This document shows positions 44,903-54,576 of a stretch of DNA of 64,000 nt, piece after piece (the stretch's first letter is position 1; each line of letters begins with the position of its first letter). Under the pieces are notes generated by a model. The model did not search any database. It was given only the letters and a program-made list of their open reading frames with translations, and had not been told where the DNA came from. Source of the DNA: Fodinibius saliphilus (GTDB lineage Bacteria > Bacteroidota > Rhodothermia > Balneolales > Balneolaceae); NCBI RefSeq assembly GCF_005869845.1, contig NZ_VAWF01000002.1:1-64000 (forward strand), written 5' to 3'. The position numbers were made by a program, and so were the translations under genes.

Positions 44903-47146
44903 TTAAGCTGTCCATTCCATTTTGTTGTAACCAAAATTTCGGACAGAATTCAGAGTTACCTGCTCGGCCTTTTCTGATGTCAATTCATTATTTAAAAAAT
45001 TATTTTTATACCCTTCCTTACTATTTGAAGAGCTAGAATCTCCTGAAAACCCTGAAGAGTTTTCATGCTCATTATTTTCTAATTGCAAATCAATATCAGT
45101 ACCAAATTCCTGCTTCAGGTGATCACGTATATGTTGTAAATTTTGCTGTAGCAATTTGCTCAACTCTGTATTTACTGATCCCATTTTGACTTGTAACACA
45201 CCTTTCGATTCTCGAACCGAAAGCTGAACTTTTTTACCATCGTCTAATACAAAATTATGCTTCTGCCACTGTTCCGGTGTTTTCTTAGCTTCCGATGCAG
45301 CTTTCAGTACACTTTTTGTTAAACCCGATAGCATATTCTTACGAAGTGACACATTCGCAATCGGCATTTGGTTTAACCGCATTGTCGCATTATTAAATAC
45401 CTTCTTATTTCCTTCTTTATCTTCCTTCTTATCTGCAGGATTACTACTTTCTTGCTCCCACATAATCTGCTGATTGTCAAAAGAGATCGAAGTATCAGTC
45501 GGACTCACATTCGAATGTTCACCGGTTGAAGAAGCAGGTACAGCTTCTGCCGAAGCCCCCATTCGTCCCATACCCATTCTCATGGCACTACCGGGATCAG
45601 GTAATCGCTCCCTTTTAGCGTTTTTAGAATCAGATCCTTTTTCTTTCTTAACTTGCTTTTCTACCTGCATACTTTTCATCTCAAATCCTTTCTCAGAGAT
45701 ACCGCCGGCAGTATTTTTCTGGAAGAAATTATTAATCAGCTTCCGTTGCTTTTCTGTGAGCTGAACCTTGTTGTCTTTGCTATTAGCATCAGCAACCTGT
45801 TTCTCGTGCTGTTTTGAAACAACTTTTTCTTTCTTCGTTTTCTGTGGGTCCTGCTCTTGCCTCAAAAAGGGTGATCCCTTTTTCGTCACTTTAGAATTTT
45901 GTTCTTTATCCGATAAAATTGCTTTTTCTGCTCCAGTTTTATCCGGTGATTCATTATCGGCAGCGATCTCTTTTTTAGTCATCTTTGCATCTTGCCGATC
46001 TAAAACATTTTTAGGATTAGTAATCTTACGGTCACCTTGGTCGACATTCTGGTGATTAACGGTACTAGGCTCAACAACCTTACTGCCCTCTGCTTTACCG
46101 GTCGTTCCCGTCGCAGCTTGGGAGGCTTTAGATGTTTGTTCAGAACCCGTTTCTTTCTGAGCAGTTAGTCCCTTATCCAAGGTATTTTTTACATCCTTCT
46201 GGACTTCAACTTTTGTAGTATGCTTGTCAGCCGACTCTGTAATAGTAGGTCTTGAAGTCTTCTTACTTTCTACAGCTTCTTTTGACTGCACCGATTCTGT
46301 AACTGAAGATTTTGGTGATTCATCTACTTGTTTCTGGGGTTGGGGCGTAGAAGATGCTTTAACATTCCCAACCGAATAGTTTTTAGCCTTTCCCTGGTTG
46401 CCTTTATCAACCGCTCCCTTAGTGGACGAACCAGACTCTAACGGTTTCTCTGTTATGGGTATATTTTTACTATTTTCACCTGCCTTTAACTCAACTTTTG
46501 TTTTTTCAGTAGGTACAGGTTTTTCACTTCCTAATTGCTGAAACCTATTGCTAGCACTATTGGTAATATTATTTTTCTGTTCGTTATTTTCTGCTGTTGT
46601 AACAACCTTCCTAGTCGTTTTATCAGCTGTTCCCTCTTCAGCTTCTTGCTGTTTGTTAATAATCTCTTCAGGATTAGAAGTGTTATTATTTAGCTGTTTT
46701 GGGGTAGCACTAGTTTTTTCATTCGCACTCTGGGTGCCTTTCTCACCTTTTTCAGTATTTTTCAATTCCTGGCTTGTCACTTCTTCAGAATCGCCTTCTT
46801 CTTCAATCACCTCAGTATGTTGTGTTCCTGGTGCTGTAAGAATCGGTCCTGGCTTAGTTAATTTTGAGACCTTTTCTGAGTTCTGGTCGGCACTGACGGT
46901 AGTAAATTTTCCACCAAGAATATTTAATACTGCCGACTTATTTTGGCCTGCCTTAGTATCCTCAGCAGTTAAAGGAACTTTTAACAGGCTCTTCTTTTCA
47001 TCGGTTGAAGCTTTTGACTGCAAAGACTGCAATAACGATTGGAATACCTTCTTTGATGAGGTTGCCCCTTCACTACTATTACCTTCTAATGTCTGCGAAG
47101 ATGCTTCTTTACCGTTTGCCGCCTGCGAAATTAATTTACTTATCAT
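44903..47146 (-). CDS. fliK: Hook-length control protein FliK
   Basis: 747 residues, long for FliK (enteric 405). About 1-500 is extremely polar, disordered and K/E/S/T/Q-rich, with many repeats of short charged words. The C-terminal Flg_hook domain (about 590-710) is recognisable by AASEAKKTPEQWQKHNFVLD, DGKKVQLSVRESKGVLQVKMGS and LLQQNLQHIRDHLKQEFGTDIDLQL. FliK measures hook length and triggers FlhB switching. The long ruler region suggests a longer hook, but this is inference. Confidence 0.85.
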   Translation of the reverse strand: MISKLISQAANGKEASSQTLEGNSSEGATSSKKVFQSLLQSLQSKASTDEKKSLLKVPLTAEDTKAGQNKSAVLNILGGKFTTVSADQNSEKVSKLTKPGPILTAPGTQHTEVIEEEGDSEEVTSQELKNTEKGEKGTQSANEKTSATPKQLNNNTSNPEEIINKQQEAEEGTADKTTRKVVTTAENNEQKNNITNSASNRFQQLGSEKPVPTEKTKVELKAGENSKNIPITEKPLESGSSTKGAVDKGNQGKAKNYSVGNVKASSTPQPQKQVDESPKSSVTESVQSKEAVESKKTSRPTITESADKHTTKVEVQKDVKNTLDKGLTAQKETGSEQTSKASQAATGTTGKAEGSKVVEPSTVNHQNVDQGDRKITNPKNVLDRQDAKMTKKEIAADNESPDKTGAEKAILSDKEQNSKVTKKGSPFLRQEQDPQKTKKEKVVSKQHEKQVADANSKDNKVQLTEKQRKLINNFFQKNTAGGISEKGFEMKSMQVEKQVKKEKGSDSKNAKRERLPDPGSAMRMGMGRMGASAEAVPASSTGEHSNVSPTDTSISFDNQQIMWEQESSNPADKKEDKEGNKKVFNNATMRLNQMPIANVSLRKNMLSGLTKSVLKAASEAKKTPEQWQKHNFVLDDGKKVQLSVRESKGVLQVKMGSVNTELSKLLQQNLQHIRDHLKQEFGTDIDLQLENNEHENSSGFSGDSSSSNSKEGYKNNFLNNELTSEKAEQVTLNSVRNFGYNKMEWTA

Positions 47147-47147
47147 A

Positions 47148-47792
47148 TTACATTACCTCCGTCATAAGTTTAGCAGCACGCTTGGATTGTAATGAGCGTA
47201 ACAATTTTTTCCGTTGTCGAGAACTTCCACTTTGATAGAGCCGCACTAATTCCTTATCACTTAGTTCATTAATAATGGGAGCTAAATTTTCATCATCTAA
47301 ACTCAACAAGCTCTTTACTTTTTCAGCAAAAGCTTCTTCATCCATTATCATGCTATTTTCTTTTTGGGCTTGGCTAATACTATCTTGGAAAGCCAATTCT
47401 TGGCGTAACAGATTGAGACTATCATTTTGAGTCACTACCAAAGAGCTAAGAGAGTCATTTTTTATCGTTAGTGAATCAACTTTAGCTTTCAACTTTTTAA
47501 TATTTTCTTGAAATACTTTTTCCTTTCCTTTTAAGGTTTCGGAATTACCGCCGATAATCCCTATATCATTAATATCATCATTACCATTGTTGGTTGTATT
47601 GATAGTAGTATTAGTAGTAATGATGTTATTGTTTGCACTCGTATCAACAATTGCCGGAGTATCTTTATATTTTTCGGCTATTTCTTCGTATTCCTGCTCA
47701 TTGATATATGGGAATAAGAAATAGATAACTACCATCAGTGGCAGTATCGGTCCCAGAATAAAGGCAGCTATTTTAAGTATCTTCTTTACCAT
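47148..47792 (-). CDS. MotE-like/FlbB-like membrane coiled-coil protein
   Basis: 214 residues: an N-terminal membrane helix (about 5-30, ILKIAAFILGPILPLMVVIYFLF), an Asn/Thr-rich linker (NNNIITTNTTINTTNNGNDD), a coiled coil (EKVFQENIKKLKAKVDSLTIKNDSL) and a C-terminal MgtE_N-like helical domain (KVKSLLSLDDENLAPIINELSDKELVRLYQSGSSRQRKKLLRSL). MotE proteins in the fliJ-fliK region act as periplasmic chaperones or scaffolds for the stator MotB. It lies between fliJ (9 nt) and fliK (1 nt). Confidence 0.6.
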   Translation of the reverse strand: MVKKILKIAAFILGPILPLMVVIYFLFPYINEQEYEEIAEKYKDTPAIVDTSANNNIITTNTTINTTNNGNDDINDIGIIGGNSETLKGKEKVFQENIKKLKAKVDSLTIKNDSLSSLVVTQNDSLNLLRQELAFQDSISQAQKENSMIMDEEAFAEKVKSLLSLDDENLAPIINELSDKELVRLYQSGSSRQRKKLLRSLQSKRAAKLMTEVM

Positions 47793-47801
47793 TGGTCCTA
47801 A

Positions 47802-48230
47802 TTATTTGCTATAAGATTGCGTAGCGATCTCATCCATCATTTTTCGCTGTTGCCTTGAAAGTTTTTCCAGAAAAAGCTCATGTTCTTCTTCTTTTATTTT
47901 TTCCATGATATGACGCTTTTTATGGACTTCAGCTAATTTATCACGTTCTTGCTCTATAGCATTTTCTACAATTCTCAAATTATTATTTAGCTCTTCAACC
48001 TCTTTGTGCAGTGAGTTTATATATCTTCGGTGGCGCTTCAAATCATGCAGATTCCGAAAATCATTCACATCAGCTGTATCAAGATGAGCTTTCAATTTTT
48101 CTTTAAGCTTTTCCTTTTTGCTAGCGATAGCCTTCTTTTTCGACATCTTTTCAGCAAGCTTCTGCTTCTGAAGCTTTTCTTCATGTTTCCGGACTTTCAA
48201 AACCGGCTCTAAGGAAAAATCAAACTTCAT
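47802..48230 (-). CDS. fliJ: Flagellar export protein FliJ
   Basis: 142 residues, a two-helix coiled coil of about 17 kDa with FliJ-type start MKFDFSLEPVLKVRKHEEKLQKQKLAE. FliJ fits into the centre of the FliI hexamer and links it to FlhA. It sits 17 nt after fliI, its usual neighbour. Composition is strongly K/E/R/H. Confidence 0.85.
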   Translation of the reverse strand: MKFDFSLEPVLKVRKHEEKLQKQKLAEKMSKKKAIASKKEKLKEKLKAHLDTADVNDFRNLHDLKRHRRYINSLHKEVEELNNNLRIVENAIEQERDKLAEVHKKRHIMEKIKEEEHELFLEKLSRQQRKMMDEIATQSYSK

Positions 48231-48247
48231 ATTCTTTTATACCTCTT

Positions 48248-49582
48248 CTATTCAACTATCTTTTTAATTGTATTCCACAAATCAATTTCAAAGTCCACTT
48301 CCGTTATATCTTGTATCAAAAATGATTCCAAATCTTCTCTTTTCGCAATTGCTTTGTCAATTTTCGGATTCGACCCTTCAACATATGCCCCAATATTGAT
48401 TAGGTTTTCAGCCTCGCGATAGGTACTTATCAGATCGCGAACCTGACCTGCCAAATCACGCTGTTCCTTCGTTACAATACTTGGCATAACACGCGAAATA
48501 CTTTCAGGAACATCAATAGCAGGATAATGATTTTTATGGGCTAATCGCCTTGAAAGCACGATATGCCCGTCTAATATTGATCGTACTGCATCGGCAATAG
48601 GCTCATTCATATCGTCACTATCAACCAATACAGTATAAATCCCAGTGATACTTCCATTGCCTGTTTTACCTACTCTTTCCAAGAATTTTGGGAGCATAGA
48701 AAACACACTTGGTGTGTATCCTTTAGTCGTTGGCGGCTCCCCTGTGGCAAGCCCAACTTCTCTTTGAGCCATGGCTACACGAGTTACTGAATCCATCATT
48801 AACAGGACATTTTTTCCTTTCTCACGGAAATATTCCGCAATAGAAGTAGCAGTATAAGCTGCTTTTATTCTACTCATTGCTGATTTATCGGATGTCTCTG
48901 CAACTACTATTGAACGTTTCAACAGTTCTTCGTCCAATGTTTCATCCAAAAATTCCTGGACCTCACGTCCCCTTTCGCCGATAAGCGCAATAACATTGAT
49001 ATCAGCATCGGAATGTTTCGCAATCATCCCCAAAAGCACACTTTTTCCAACTCCAGACCCTGCAAACAACCCTACCCGCTGTCCCTTGCCAATAGTATTC
49101 AAACCATCAATAGCTCTAATACCGGTAGACATAACCTCATTAATAGGTTCACGCTCTACCGGAGAGGGGGGATCGTTATGTACAGGCTGGTGATCGCTAC
49201 AAAGTATCGGACCTTTTTGATCTATGGGATCACCATTGGCATCAACTACACGACCAAGCATCTCCGGCCCTACTGAAACTGTAAGTGACTGCCCCATATA
49301 TTCAACCTTACACCCCGATCGCATTCCTTTTATCTGGTCATAAGGCATTAACAGCGCTTTATGATCTTTCAACCCTACCACCTCAGCCGGAATCATATCA
49401 CCCATGATATTTTCTATACCATATACTTCTCCTACGCTGGCATGTAAACCGGTACATTCGATGATGGTACCTACAATAGAGGCTACCTTCCCATACTTCT
49501 TACTTTTGAGAGGGTAGTCACGAAGCTGTAATCGAATCTGCCCGATATGTTTCGATATTTGATCGGTTGGATTTATTTCCAT
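48248..49582 (-). CDS. fliI: Flagellum-specific ATPase FliI
   Basis: 444 residues, typical. F1-beta-like ATPase: Walker A GLFAGSGVGKSVLLGMIAKH, VIALIGERGREVQEFLDE, Walker B NVLLMMDSVTRVAMAQREVGLATGEPPTTKGYTPSVF. FliI energises export of rod, hook and filament proteins. It overlaps fliH by 10 bp. Confidence 0.96.
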   Translation of the reverse strand: MEINPTDQISKHIGQIRLQLRDYPLKSKKYGKVASIVGTIIECTGLHASVGEVYGIENIMGDMIPAEVVGLKDHKALLMPYDQIKGMRSGCKVEYMGQSLTVSVGPEMLGRVVDANGDPIDQKGPILCSDHQPVHNDPPSPVEREPINEVMSTGIRAIDGLNTIGKGQRVGLFAGSGVGKSVLLGMIAKHSDADINVIALIGERGREVQEFLDETLDEELLKRSIVVAETSDKSAMSRIKAAYTATSIAEYFREKGKNVLLMMDSVTRVAMAQREVGLATGEPPTTKGYTPSVFSMLPKFLERVGKTGNGSITGIYTVLVDSDDMNEPIADAVRSILDGHIVLSRRLAHKNHYPAIDVPESISRVMPSIVTKEQRDLAGQVRDLISTYREAENLINIGAYVEGSNPKIDKAIAKREDLESFLIQDITEVDFEIDLWNTIKKIVE

Positions 49583-50289
49583 GAAGGGAGTGATAGGTTT
49601 TCTCTAAAATCATTTAATATCTCCTTAAACCGGTAAACGACCATCTTTTTATCTGTTTCGAACTCAAATTCGCCCGGATTACAATCCTCACTAACTCGAA
49701 TTGTCAAGGTGGCTTCGGGTGCATACTTTTCCACCAAATCTTTTACATATTGATAGTCGCTTTCGCAAACACGAAGAAGTGGTTTAACCTCTTCTTCAGC
49801 ACCATGCAATAACACTGATAGTTCCTCCTTCATTAATTCTCTAATCTCAGGATTTTCTACAGGTATGCCTACGATCTCTTCTGCAATTTCGAATGACAAG
49901 TCCAGCAAACCGGGATTTAACGCCTCATGTCTTTCATGCCACTCTTTATGGGCTTGCTCAAACATAGTTTCAAGTTGTTTCTCTTTTTGCTTAAACTCTT
50001 CTTTTGCTTCTTGGTACCCCTGCTCTTTACCTTGCTCTACTCCTTTTGAATAAGCAGCAGCCCGTGATTTCTTTAACCGTTCCTTCCACTTTTTATCTCG
50101 TTCCTTAAGCAATTCTTGAACATCCACCTGCCGGCCTTCAGGCTCAACATCATTAGTCTCATCCTTTTGAATAGACCGATCAGCTTGAAAACTATCAGCC
50201 TCCTCAAATGCAACCTGGTAGTCCAGTTGGTTATTGTCATCTTCATACCAGCTAACCTGATCGGTATTAAATATTTTTTGGTCTTCCAT
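49573..50289 (-). CDS. fliH: Flagellar assembly protein FliH
   Basis: 238 residues: an acidic variable N-terminus, a long Lys/Glu-rich coil (ERLKKSRAAAYSKGVEQGKEQGYQEAKEEFKQKEKQLE) with GxxxG-like spacing, and a C-terminal domain (LSFEIAEEIVGIPVENPEIRELMKEELSVLL, then VCESDYQYVKDLVEKYAPEATLTIRVSEDCNPGEFEFET). FliH binds FliI and regulates its ATPase. It starts 3 nt after fliG. Confidence 0.88.
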   Translation of the reverse strand: MEDQKIFNTDQVSWYEDDNNQLDYQVAFEEADSFQADRSIQKDETNDVEPEGRQVDVQELLKERDKKWKERLKKSRAAAYSKGVEQGKEQGYQEAKEEFKQKEKQLETMFEQAHKEWHERHEALNPGLLDLSFEIAEEIVGIPVENPEIRELMKEELSVLLHGAEEEVKPLLRVCESDYQYVKDLVEKYAPEATLTIRVSEDCNPGEFEFETDKKMVVYRFKEILNDFRENLSLPSWK

Positions 50290-50292
50290 AAA

Positions 50293-51333
50293 TTACTCGA
50301 CAATCTCTTCTTCAGACATTTTTCGCGTAGTAATCTGGCCATCTTCCTCAAGCTGTTTGATCTTCCTAATAATTTGAGTTTGTGCTTCCTTAACATCTTT
50401 AAGCGGTACAGGACCTAAGGCATCCATATCTTCCTGTAGCATACCTCCGGCACGATCCGACATGTTGTCGAGAAACTTATTTTTAACCTCATCATCAACA
50501 CCTTTAAGTCCCATAACAAGATCGCTCTTCTCCATCTCGTTGATAATAACCTGGACAGTACGGTCGTCGAAGTGAACAATATCTTCGAAAAGGAACATCT
50601 GCTGCTTAATGTCATCGGCCATTTGTGCATCACGGCTTTCAATGAAACTCAATACATGACGTTCAACCGAGATATCGGCTTCATTCAGTATTTGAGCCAC
50701 AGCACCTGTTCCACTTCTGAGCCTATCACCCGTGGCATACATGCCACCCATTTGTTCTTTAATTACTTCCTCTATCTCTTCTATTACATCTGTTGAAATT
50801 TTTTCCATAGTAGATAAACGGAATACCACCTCGGCCTGTAAATCCTCATCGAGATGCCCCAATACTTCTGCCGTTTTCTGTTCTTCAAGCTGCGAAAATA
50901 TGAGAGCAACAACCTGGGGATGTTCCTTTTCTAAAAAAGAGGTGATTTGTGAAATCTTGTTTTCCTGGAAATCAGCAAAAGCAGTTGATTTAGAACTTGC
51001 TTTCAGCTTTTGGCGAACTTTTTCAGAGTTAACACTATCTCCCAATTCTTCTAATAATTGGTTGGCATAGTCAGCACCCCCTTCGAGCATAAACGAGTCT
51101 TTCGACATAATTCGGTAGTATTCATTCATTACCGAATCAACTACTTGGGGTTTAATATTATCCATATTGGCAATAGCAAGGGTAATGGATTCAACCTCAT
51201 CTTCCTTGAGGTATTTCATCATTGATCCAGCTGTTTTCGTGCCGATATTGGTAATAAATATTGCCGCTTTTTGAGCTCCTGTTAACTCGCTGGGATCTTC
51301 AATAACGCCCCCTTTATTATTCTCATTAGCCAT
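50293..51333 (-). CDS. fliG: Flagellar motor switch protein FliG
   Basis: 346 residues. The N-terminal domain binds FliF, the middle domain carries the EHPQ motif (FLEKEHPQVVALIFSQLEEQKTAEVL) and the C-terminal domain carries the torque helix with charged residues (DDRTVQVIINEMEKSDLVMGLKGVDDEVKNKFLDNMSDRAGGMLQEDMD). FliG transmits torque from the stator. It starts 6 nt after fliF. Confidence 0.95.
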   Translation of the reverse strand: MANENNKGGVIEDPSELTGAQKAAIFITNIGTKTAGSMMKYLKEDEVESITLAIANMDNIKPQVVDSVMNEYYRIMSKDSFMLEGGADYANQLLEELGDSVNSEKVRQKLKASSKSTAFADFQENKISQITSFLEKEHPQVVALIFSQLEEQKTAEVLGHLDEDLQAEVVFRLSTMEKISTDVIEEIEEVIKEQMGGMYATGDRLRSGTGAVAQILNEADISVERHVLSFIESRDAQMADDIKQQMFLFEDIVHFDDRTVQVIINEMEKSDLVMGLKGVDDEVKNKFLDNMSDRAGGMLQEDMDALGPVPLKDVKEAQTQIIRKIKQLEEDGQITTRKMSEEEIVE

Positions 51334-51339
51334 AAATTG

Positions 51340-52977
51340 CTATTTTCCGTCGTTCAAAATTAACATTGCTCGTACCACTTTTGCGGCTTTCGAAGGTTTT
51401 AACTCCACCATATTCACAATCTCTTCCAAGTCGTATTTTTTCTCTTCGAGAGCGGGTATCTCTTCATTTTCATCACTATCAATAAGATCCTGCAATTCCT
51501 CTTTACTCATACCTTCAACCTGTTCTTCTTCCGAATCCCCGGTAACAACCTTTGACCCATCTCCGGTTGTTGAACCCAGAATCAAGTTCTGTTTTCCGAT
51601 AGCCTGTTTTCTGAGGCTATTCAAGAGCCATACAACAATTCCAAGGGCTATCATAATTAACCCCCACCTAAAAGTTCTGCTCCAAGGCCAAGGATTCTGC
51701 ATACCGCCACCGGGCGATATATTATTAGGATTCCAAAATTCCACCTGCTTAATCGTAATTTTATCCCCCCTATCTGCCTGTAATCCTAACGCAGAGCTCA
51801 GTACTTCTCTAAATTCTTTTAATTCTTCTTCTGAATAAGGTTTGCTTTCCCAAACGGCCTCTCCTTCTTCCGTTTCTGTTTTCACTCGCTTATGATTTAG
51901 TAGGACAGAAGCACTAATATTGCTTATTTCGCCTTTGGCCTTTCGATATACCTCTTTGGTTTTACTGACCTCATAATTTCGTGTTCGTGAAGAAACTTCG
52001 TCGTCATTTGTTGAAGTCACTACAGTTTCTCCCCGATCTTCAACAGGAGTAAACTCATCGATAGGTACAACCTCAGAGCCTTCCTGGCTATGTACTTCTT
52101 CACTTTTTTGCTCAGAAATCAAAGTCCTGCTTTCTGGATCAATATTATTGGATTCGCGTACCAAGCTATCAAAGTTTTGTTCTACAGCCACACGCAAAAT
52201 ACTATTGCCGGGACCCAATACGCGATCCAACATGGACTGTCCGCGCTCGGTTAGATGATTTTCCGTTTTTCGTTCCGACTTTAACCAACTGTCTTCTGAG
52301 GCAGCCCCGCCTTCTCCTTTAGTATCAGTAGTCAAGCGATTTCCAGCGTGGTCAACAATAGTAACATCCTCAGCTTTAAGCCCTACAACACTTCCCGATA
52401 TCAACGATGTGATACCTTCAACACGCTGGCGGTTAAGCTTTTCACCGGACCTAAGAGTTAGCAAAACTGAGGCAGAAGCTTTTACAGTTGTTTCTTCAAA
52501 TGGAGAACGTTCAGGTAATACCAAATGCACTCGCGAAGACTCAACCTGCTTTAACGTGTTTACTGATTTAGATAACTCTCCCTCGAGGGCTCGCCTATTA
52601 TTAAGCTGCTGCATATAATCAGTCATTCCTAACGAATTGGAATCAAATAGCTCATACCCTTTCATATCTGATTGAGGAGCCCCTAATGGAGCTAGTTCGA
52701 GGCGTAGTTTATCAACTTTGCTATTTTCGACATAAATCGACTGTCCACCATTCTTAAGCTGGTACTCTACTCCTCGCTCATCAAGCTCCTGCGTAATCTG
52801 TTGCGCAGAATCTTGCTTTAGAGATCCAAATAGAAGAGTATAACTGGGACGAAGTGTCCAGTAAAATAATGTAGCCACCAATACCAATATAGATACCGCT
52901 AACCCAAAGAAAAGAGTACGTTGGGCCGGACTAAGGGGCTCTAAAAAATCTTTTATTTTATCTGTGATAGAATTCAT
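51340..52977 (-). CDS. fliF: Flagellar MS-ring protein FliF
   Basis: 545 residues. Two membrane helices: about 18-42 (AQRTLFFGLAVSILVLVATLFYW) and 440-465 (FRWGLIMIALGIVVWLLN). The periplasmic YscJ/FliF domain reads LFGSLKQDSAQQITQELDERGVEYQL, then LELAPLGAPQSDMKGYELFDSNSLGMTDYMQQLN. The C-terminus (KYDLEEIVNMVELKPSKAAKVVRAML) is the FliG-binding end. FliF forms the ring that starts basal-body assembly. Confidence 0.95.
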   Translation of the reverse strand: MNSITDKIKDFLEPLSPAQRTLFFGLAVSILVLVATLFYWTLRPSYTLLFGSLKQDSAQQITQELDERGVEYQLKNGGQSIYVENSKVDKLRLELAPLGAPQSDMKGYELFDSNSLGMTDYMQQLNNRRALEGELSKSVNTLKQVESSRVHLVLPERSPFEETTVKASASVLLTLRSGEKLNRQRVEGITSLISGSVVGLKAEDVTIVDHAGNRLTTDTKGEGGAASEDSWLKSERKTENHLTERGQSMLDRVLGPGNSILRVAVEQNFDSLVRESNNIDPESRTLISEQKSEEVHSQEGSEVVPIDEFTPVEDRGETVVTSTNDDEVSSRTRNYEVSKTKEVYRKAKGEISNISASVLLNHKRVKTETEEGEAVWESKPYSEEELKEFREVLSSALGLQADRGDKITIKQVEFWNPNNISPGGGMQNPWPWSRTFRWGLIMIALGIVVWLLNSLRKQAIGKQNLILGSTTGDGSKVVTGDSEEEQVEGMSKEELQDLIDSDENEEIPALEEKKYDLEEIVNMVELKPSKAAKVVRAMLILNDGK

Positions 52978-52988
52978 TTATAACAAAC

Positions 52989-53306
52989 TTATATTTGCAT
53001 ACGACTTACTTCCTGATACGTCTCAACAACCTTATTTCGAACCTCTACCATGAGGTCAAAACTTAACTTGGCTTTCTGCATAGAGATCATAACATCATGG
53101 ACATTATCTGACTCACCGGCTACAAACTCTTGCACTTTGTTATCCGAAGCCTTCATTGTCTCGTCAACACTGTTAATCGCATCCGTTAACACATTAGCAA
53201 ATGACTCACTATCACCTTCCTGAGGCTTTATTTCACGACTTTGAGGCGTTAACTCAATTTCATTTGCCTGCTTAATTAATTCACTTGCCTGTATCCCTTC
53301 AATCAT
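52989..53306 (-). CDS. fliE: Hook-basal body protein FliE
   Basis: 105 residues. Typical FliE pattern: SFANVLTDAINSVDETMKASDNKVQEFVAGESDNVHDVMISMQKAKLSFDLMVEVRNKVVETYQEVSRMQI. FliE joins the MS ring to the rod. It lies 11 nt before fliF and after flgBC. Confidence 0.93.
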   Translation of the reverse strand: MIEGIQASELIKQANEIELTPQSREIKPQEGDSESFANVLTDAINSVDETMKASDNKVQEFVAGESDNVHDVMISMQKAKLSFDLMVEVRNKVVETYQEVSRMQI

Positions 53307-53367
53307 ACTAGCTGGAAATTATCTAAATTCTCATTTCTGTTTCTGCAATCACTGTTGGCCATAGGAT

Positions 53368-53859
53368 CTATATCTCCAGAGAACGTTTCATAATCTGTTT
53401 TTCTGCTTCGATACTGCTTAAGTTCGCCTCATATAATCTATTGGCACTTACCATATCGGTCATCTGCTCAATCATATCGATATCAGGATATTTGACCATC
53501 CCATTTTCATCGGCATCAGGGTGCTGGGGATCATATTCCGACCTAAAGCTATTACTTTCAGCTACTTCATATGATGGGCCAAGTCCCTGGGGTGTTTGCC
53601 CTTGACGACTGGGTACAGCAGCCGACAGATGGCGACCATCTGTTTTTTTCATAGAATCGATACTATTACTTAATACATTTTTAAATTTAGCGGGTTCAGG
53701 CCTATACCCACGCACTGTTTGCGCACGATAACCGCCATTTTTAGTAGCGCTGGTATTGACATTCGCAATATTTCGTGATGCAACATTAATACGCTCACGC
53801 TGCATAGAAAGACCTTGGGCCGCTGTCTGAAATGCTGATGAAATTCTATCCGGTAACAT
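53368..53859 (-). CDS. flgC: Proximal rod protein FlgC
   Basis: 163 residues with the rod signature (AAQGLSMQRERINVASRNIANVNTSATKNGGYRAQ) and the FlgC tail (EYDPQHPDADENGMVKYPDIDMIEQMTDMVSANRLYEANLSSIEAEKQIMKRSLEI). Forms part of the proximal rod with FlgB and FlgF. It starts 18 nt after flgB. Confidence 0.95.
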   Translation of the reverse strand: MLPDRISSAFQTAAQGLSMQRERINVASRNIANVNTSATKNGGYRAQTVRGYRPEPAKFKNVLSNSIDSMKKTDGRHLSAAVPSRQGQTPQGLGPSYEVAESNSFRSEYDPQHPDADENGMVKYPDIDMIEQMTDMVSANRLYEANLSSIEAEKQIMKRSLEI

Positions 53860-53877
53860 AATTCTAATACTTTTTTA

Positions 53878-54216
53878 TTAACGTGTAGTACTTGTAATAC
53901 CTGTTTTTAACATATCATAGTGGTGCCGTAGAGAACGAGTAACAAGCTGAACCCTCATCTGGGTATCAGCCATCTCCATTAATTCATTCTCCAGTACTAC
54001 TTCATCTCCGGTTTCTCTGATGGTAGGAGTAATACTGTTGACATCTCCTCCTCTTGACCGTACCTGACGGAGTTCTTCTTCAAAAGGCACATCATGTCGT
54101 TTATAGCCGGGAGAATCGATATTAGCAATATTCGAAGATGTTACACGCTGACGCAGCGTATAATTATCCATTGCCTGGGCTAATAGCTGACTATGTCCAC
54201 TTTCAATTATATTCAT
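53878..54216 (-). CDS. flgB: Proximal rod protein FlgB
   Basis: 112 residues with the FlgB signature (AQAMDNYTLRQRVTSSNIANIDSPGYKRHDVPFEEELRQV) and C-terminal helix (LMEMADTQMRVQLVTRSLRHHYDMLKTGI). First gene of the 12-gene basal-body/hook operon, 105 nt after a sigma54-type promoter. Confidence 0.95.
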   Translation of the reverse strand: MNIIESGHSQLLAQAMDNYTLRQRVTSSNIANIDSPGYKRHDVPFEEELRQVRSRGGDVNSITPTIRETGDEVVLENELMEMADTQMRVQLVTRSLRHHYDMLKTGITSTTR

Positions 54217-54576
54217 ATGGAACTCATTAACTTGCCTGTTCGTAACTTCAATTAAACTTTTTCAAATATTTTCGGAACATCTTTCATCACACTACAGTAT
54301 CAGTGTGTGTTATACAGTAGGCAATAGCTATGCCAGATCATTATTTAACAGTGATCGCTTTCTAACGGGCTTTAAAATCGTTGGATTTTTATGGGGAAGG
54401 GGTAGAAATAACCGTTCGACAGGTAAATTTTTCCTATTCGATGATTTTCTCGTTCTTCTATTTAAGAAATGAGAAATTTAGCTGATAACAGAGAAGGATG
54501 AATTATAGCCCCCTCAAAAAAGAACTTTAATTTAGAGGCCTTCTTTATTCGGGGGATCTCACACACATTAGATACT
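54217..54576. other. Divergent regulatory region between flgB and the histidine kinase gene
   Basis: About 360 bp between divergent genes. It holds the flgB sigma54-type element at 54321-54335 and AT-rich sequence. A GG-N10-GC pattern reading toward the kinase (about 54495-54508) has poor flanking match and is not called. No gene is visible. Confidence 0.5.
54321..54335 (-). promoter_or_regulatory. Sigma54-type promoter of the flgB operon
   Basis: The minus strand reads TGGCAT, AGCTA, TTGC: complete GG-N10-GC element with one change (CAT for CAC). The predicted start near 54309 gives a leader of about 93 nt to flgB. Confidence 0.6.

Noticed and set aside
54495-54508. GG-N10-GC pattern reading toward the kinase gene
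   Set aside because: Flanking bases do not match TGGCAC/TTGC, so the pattern is likely chance.
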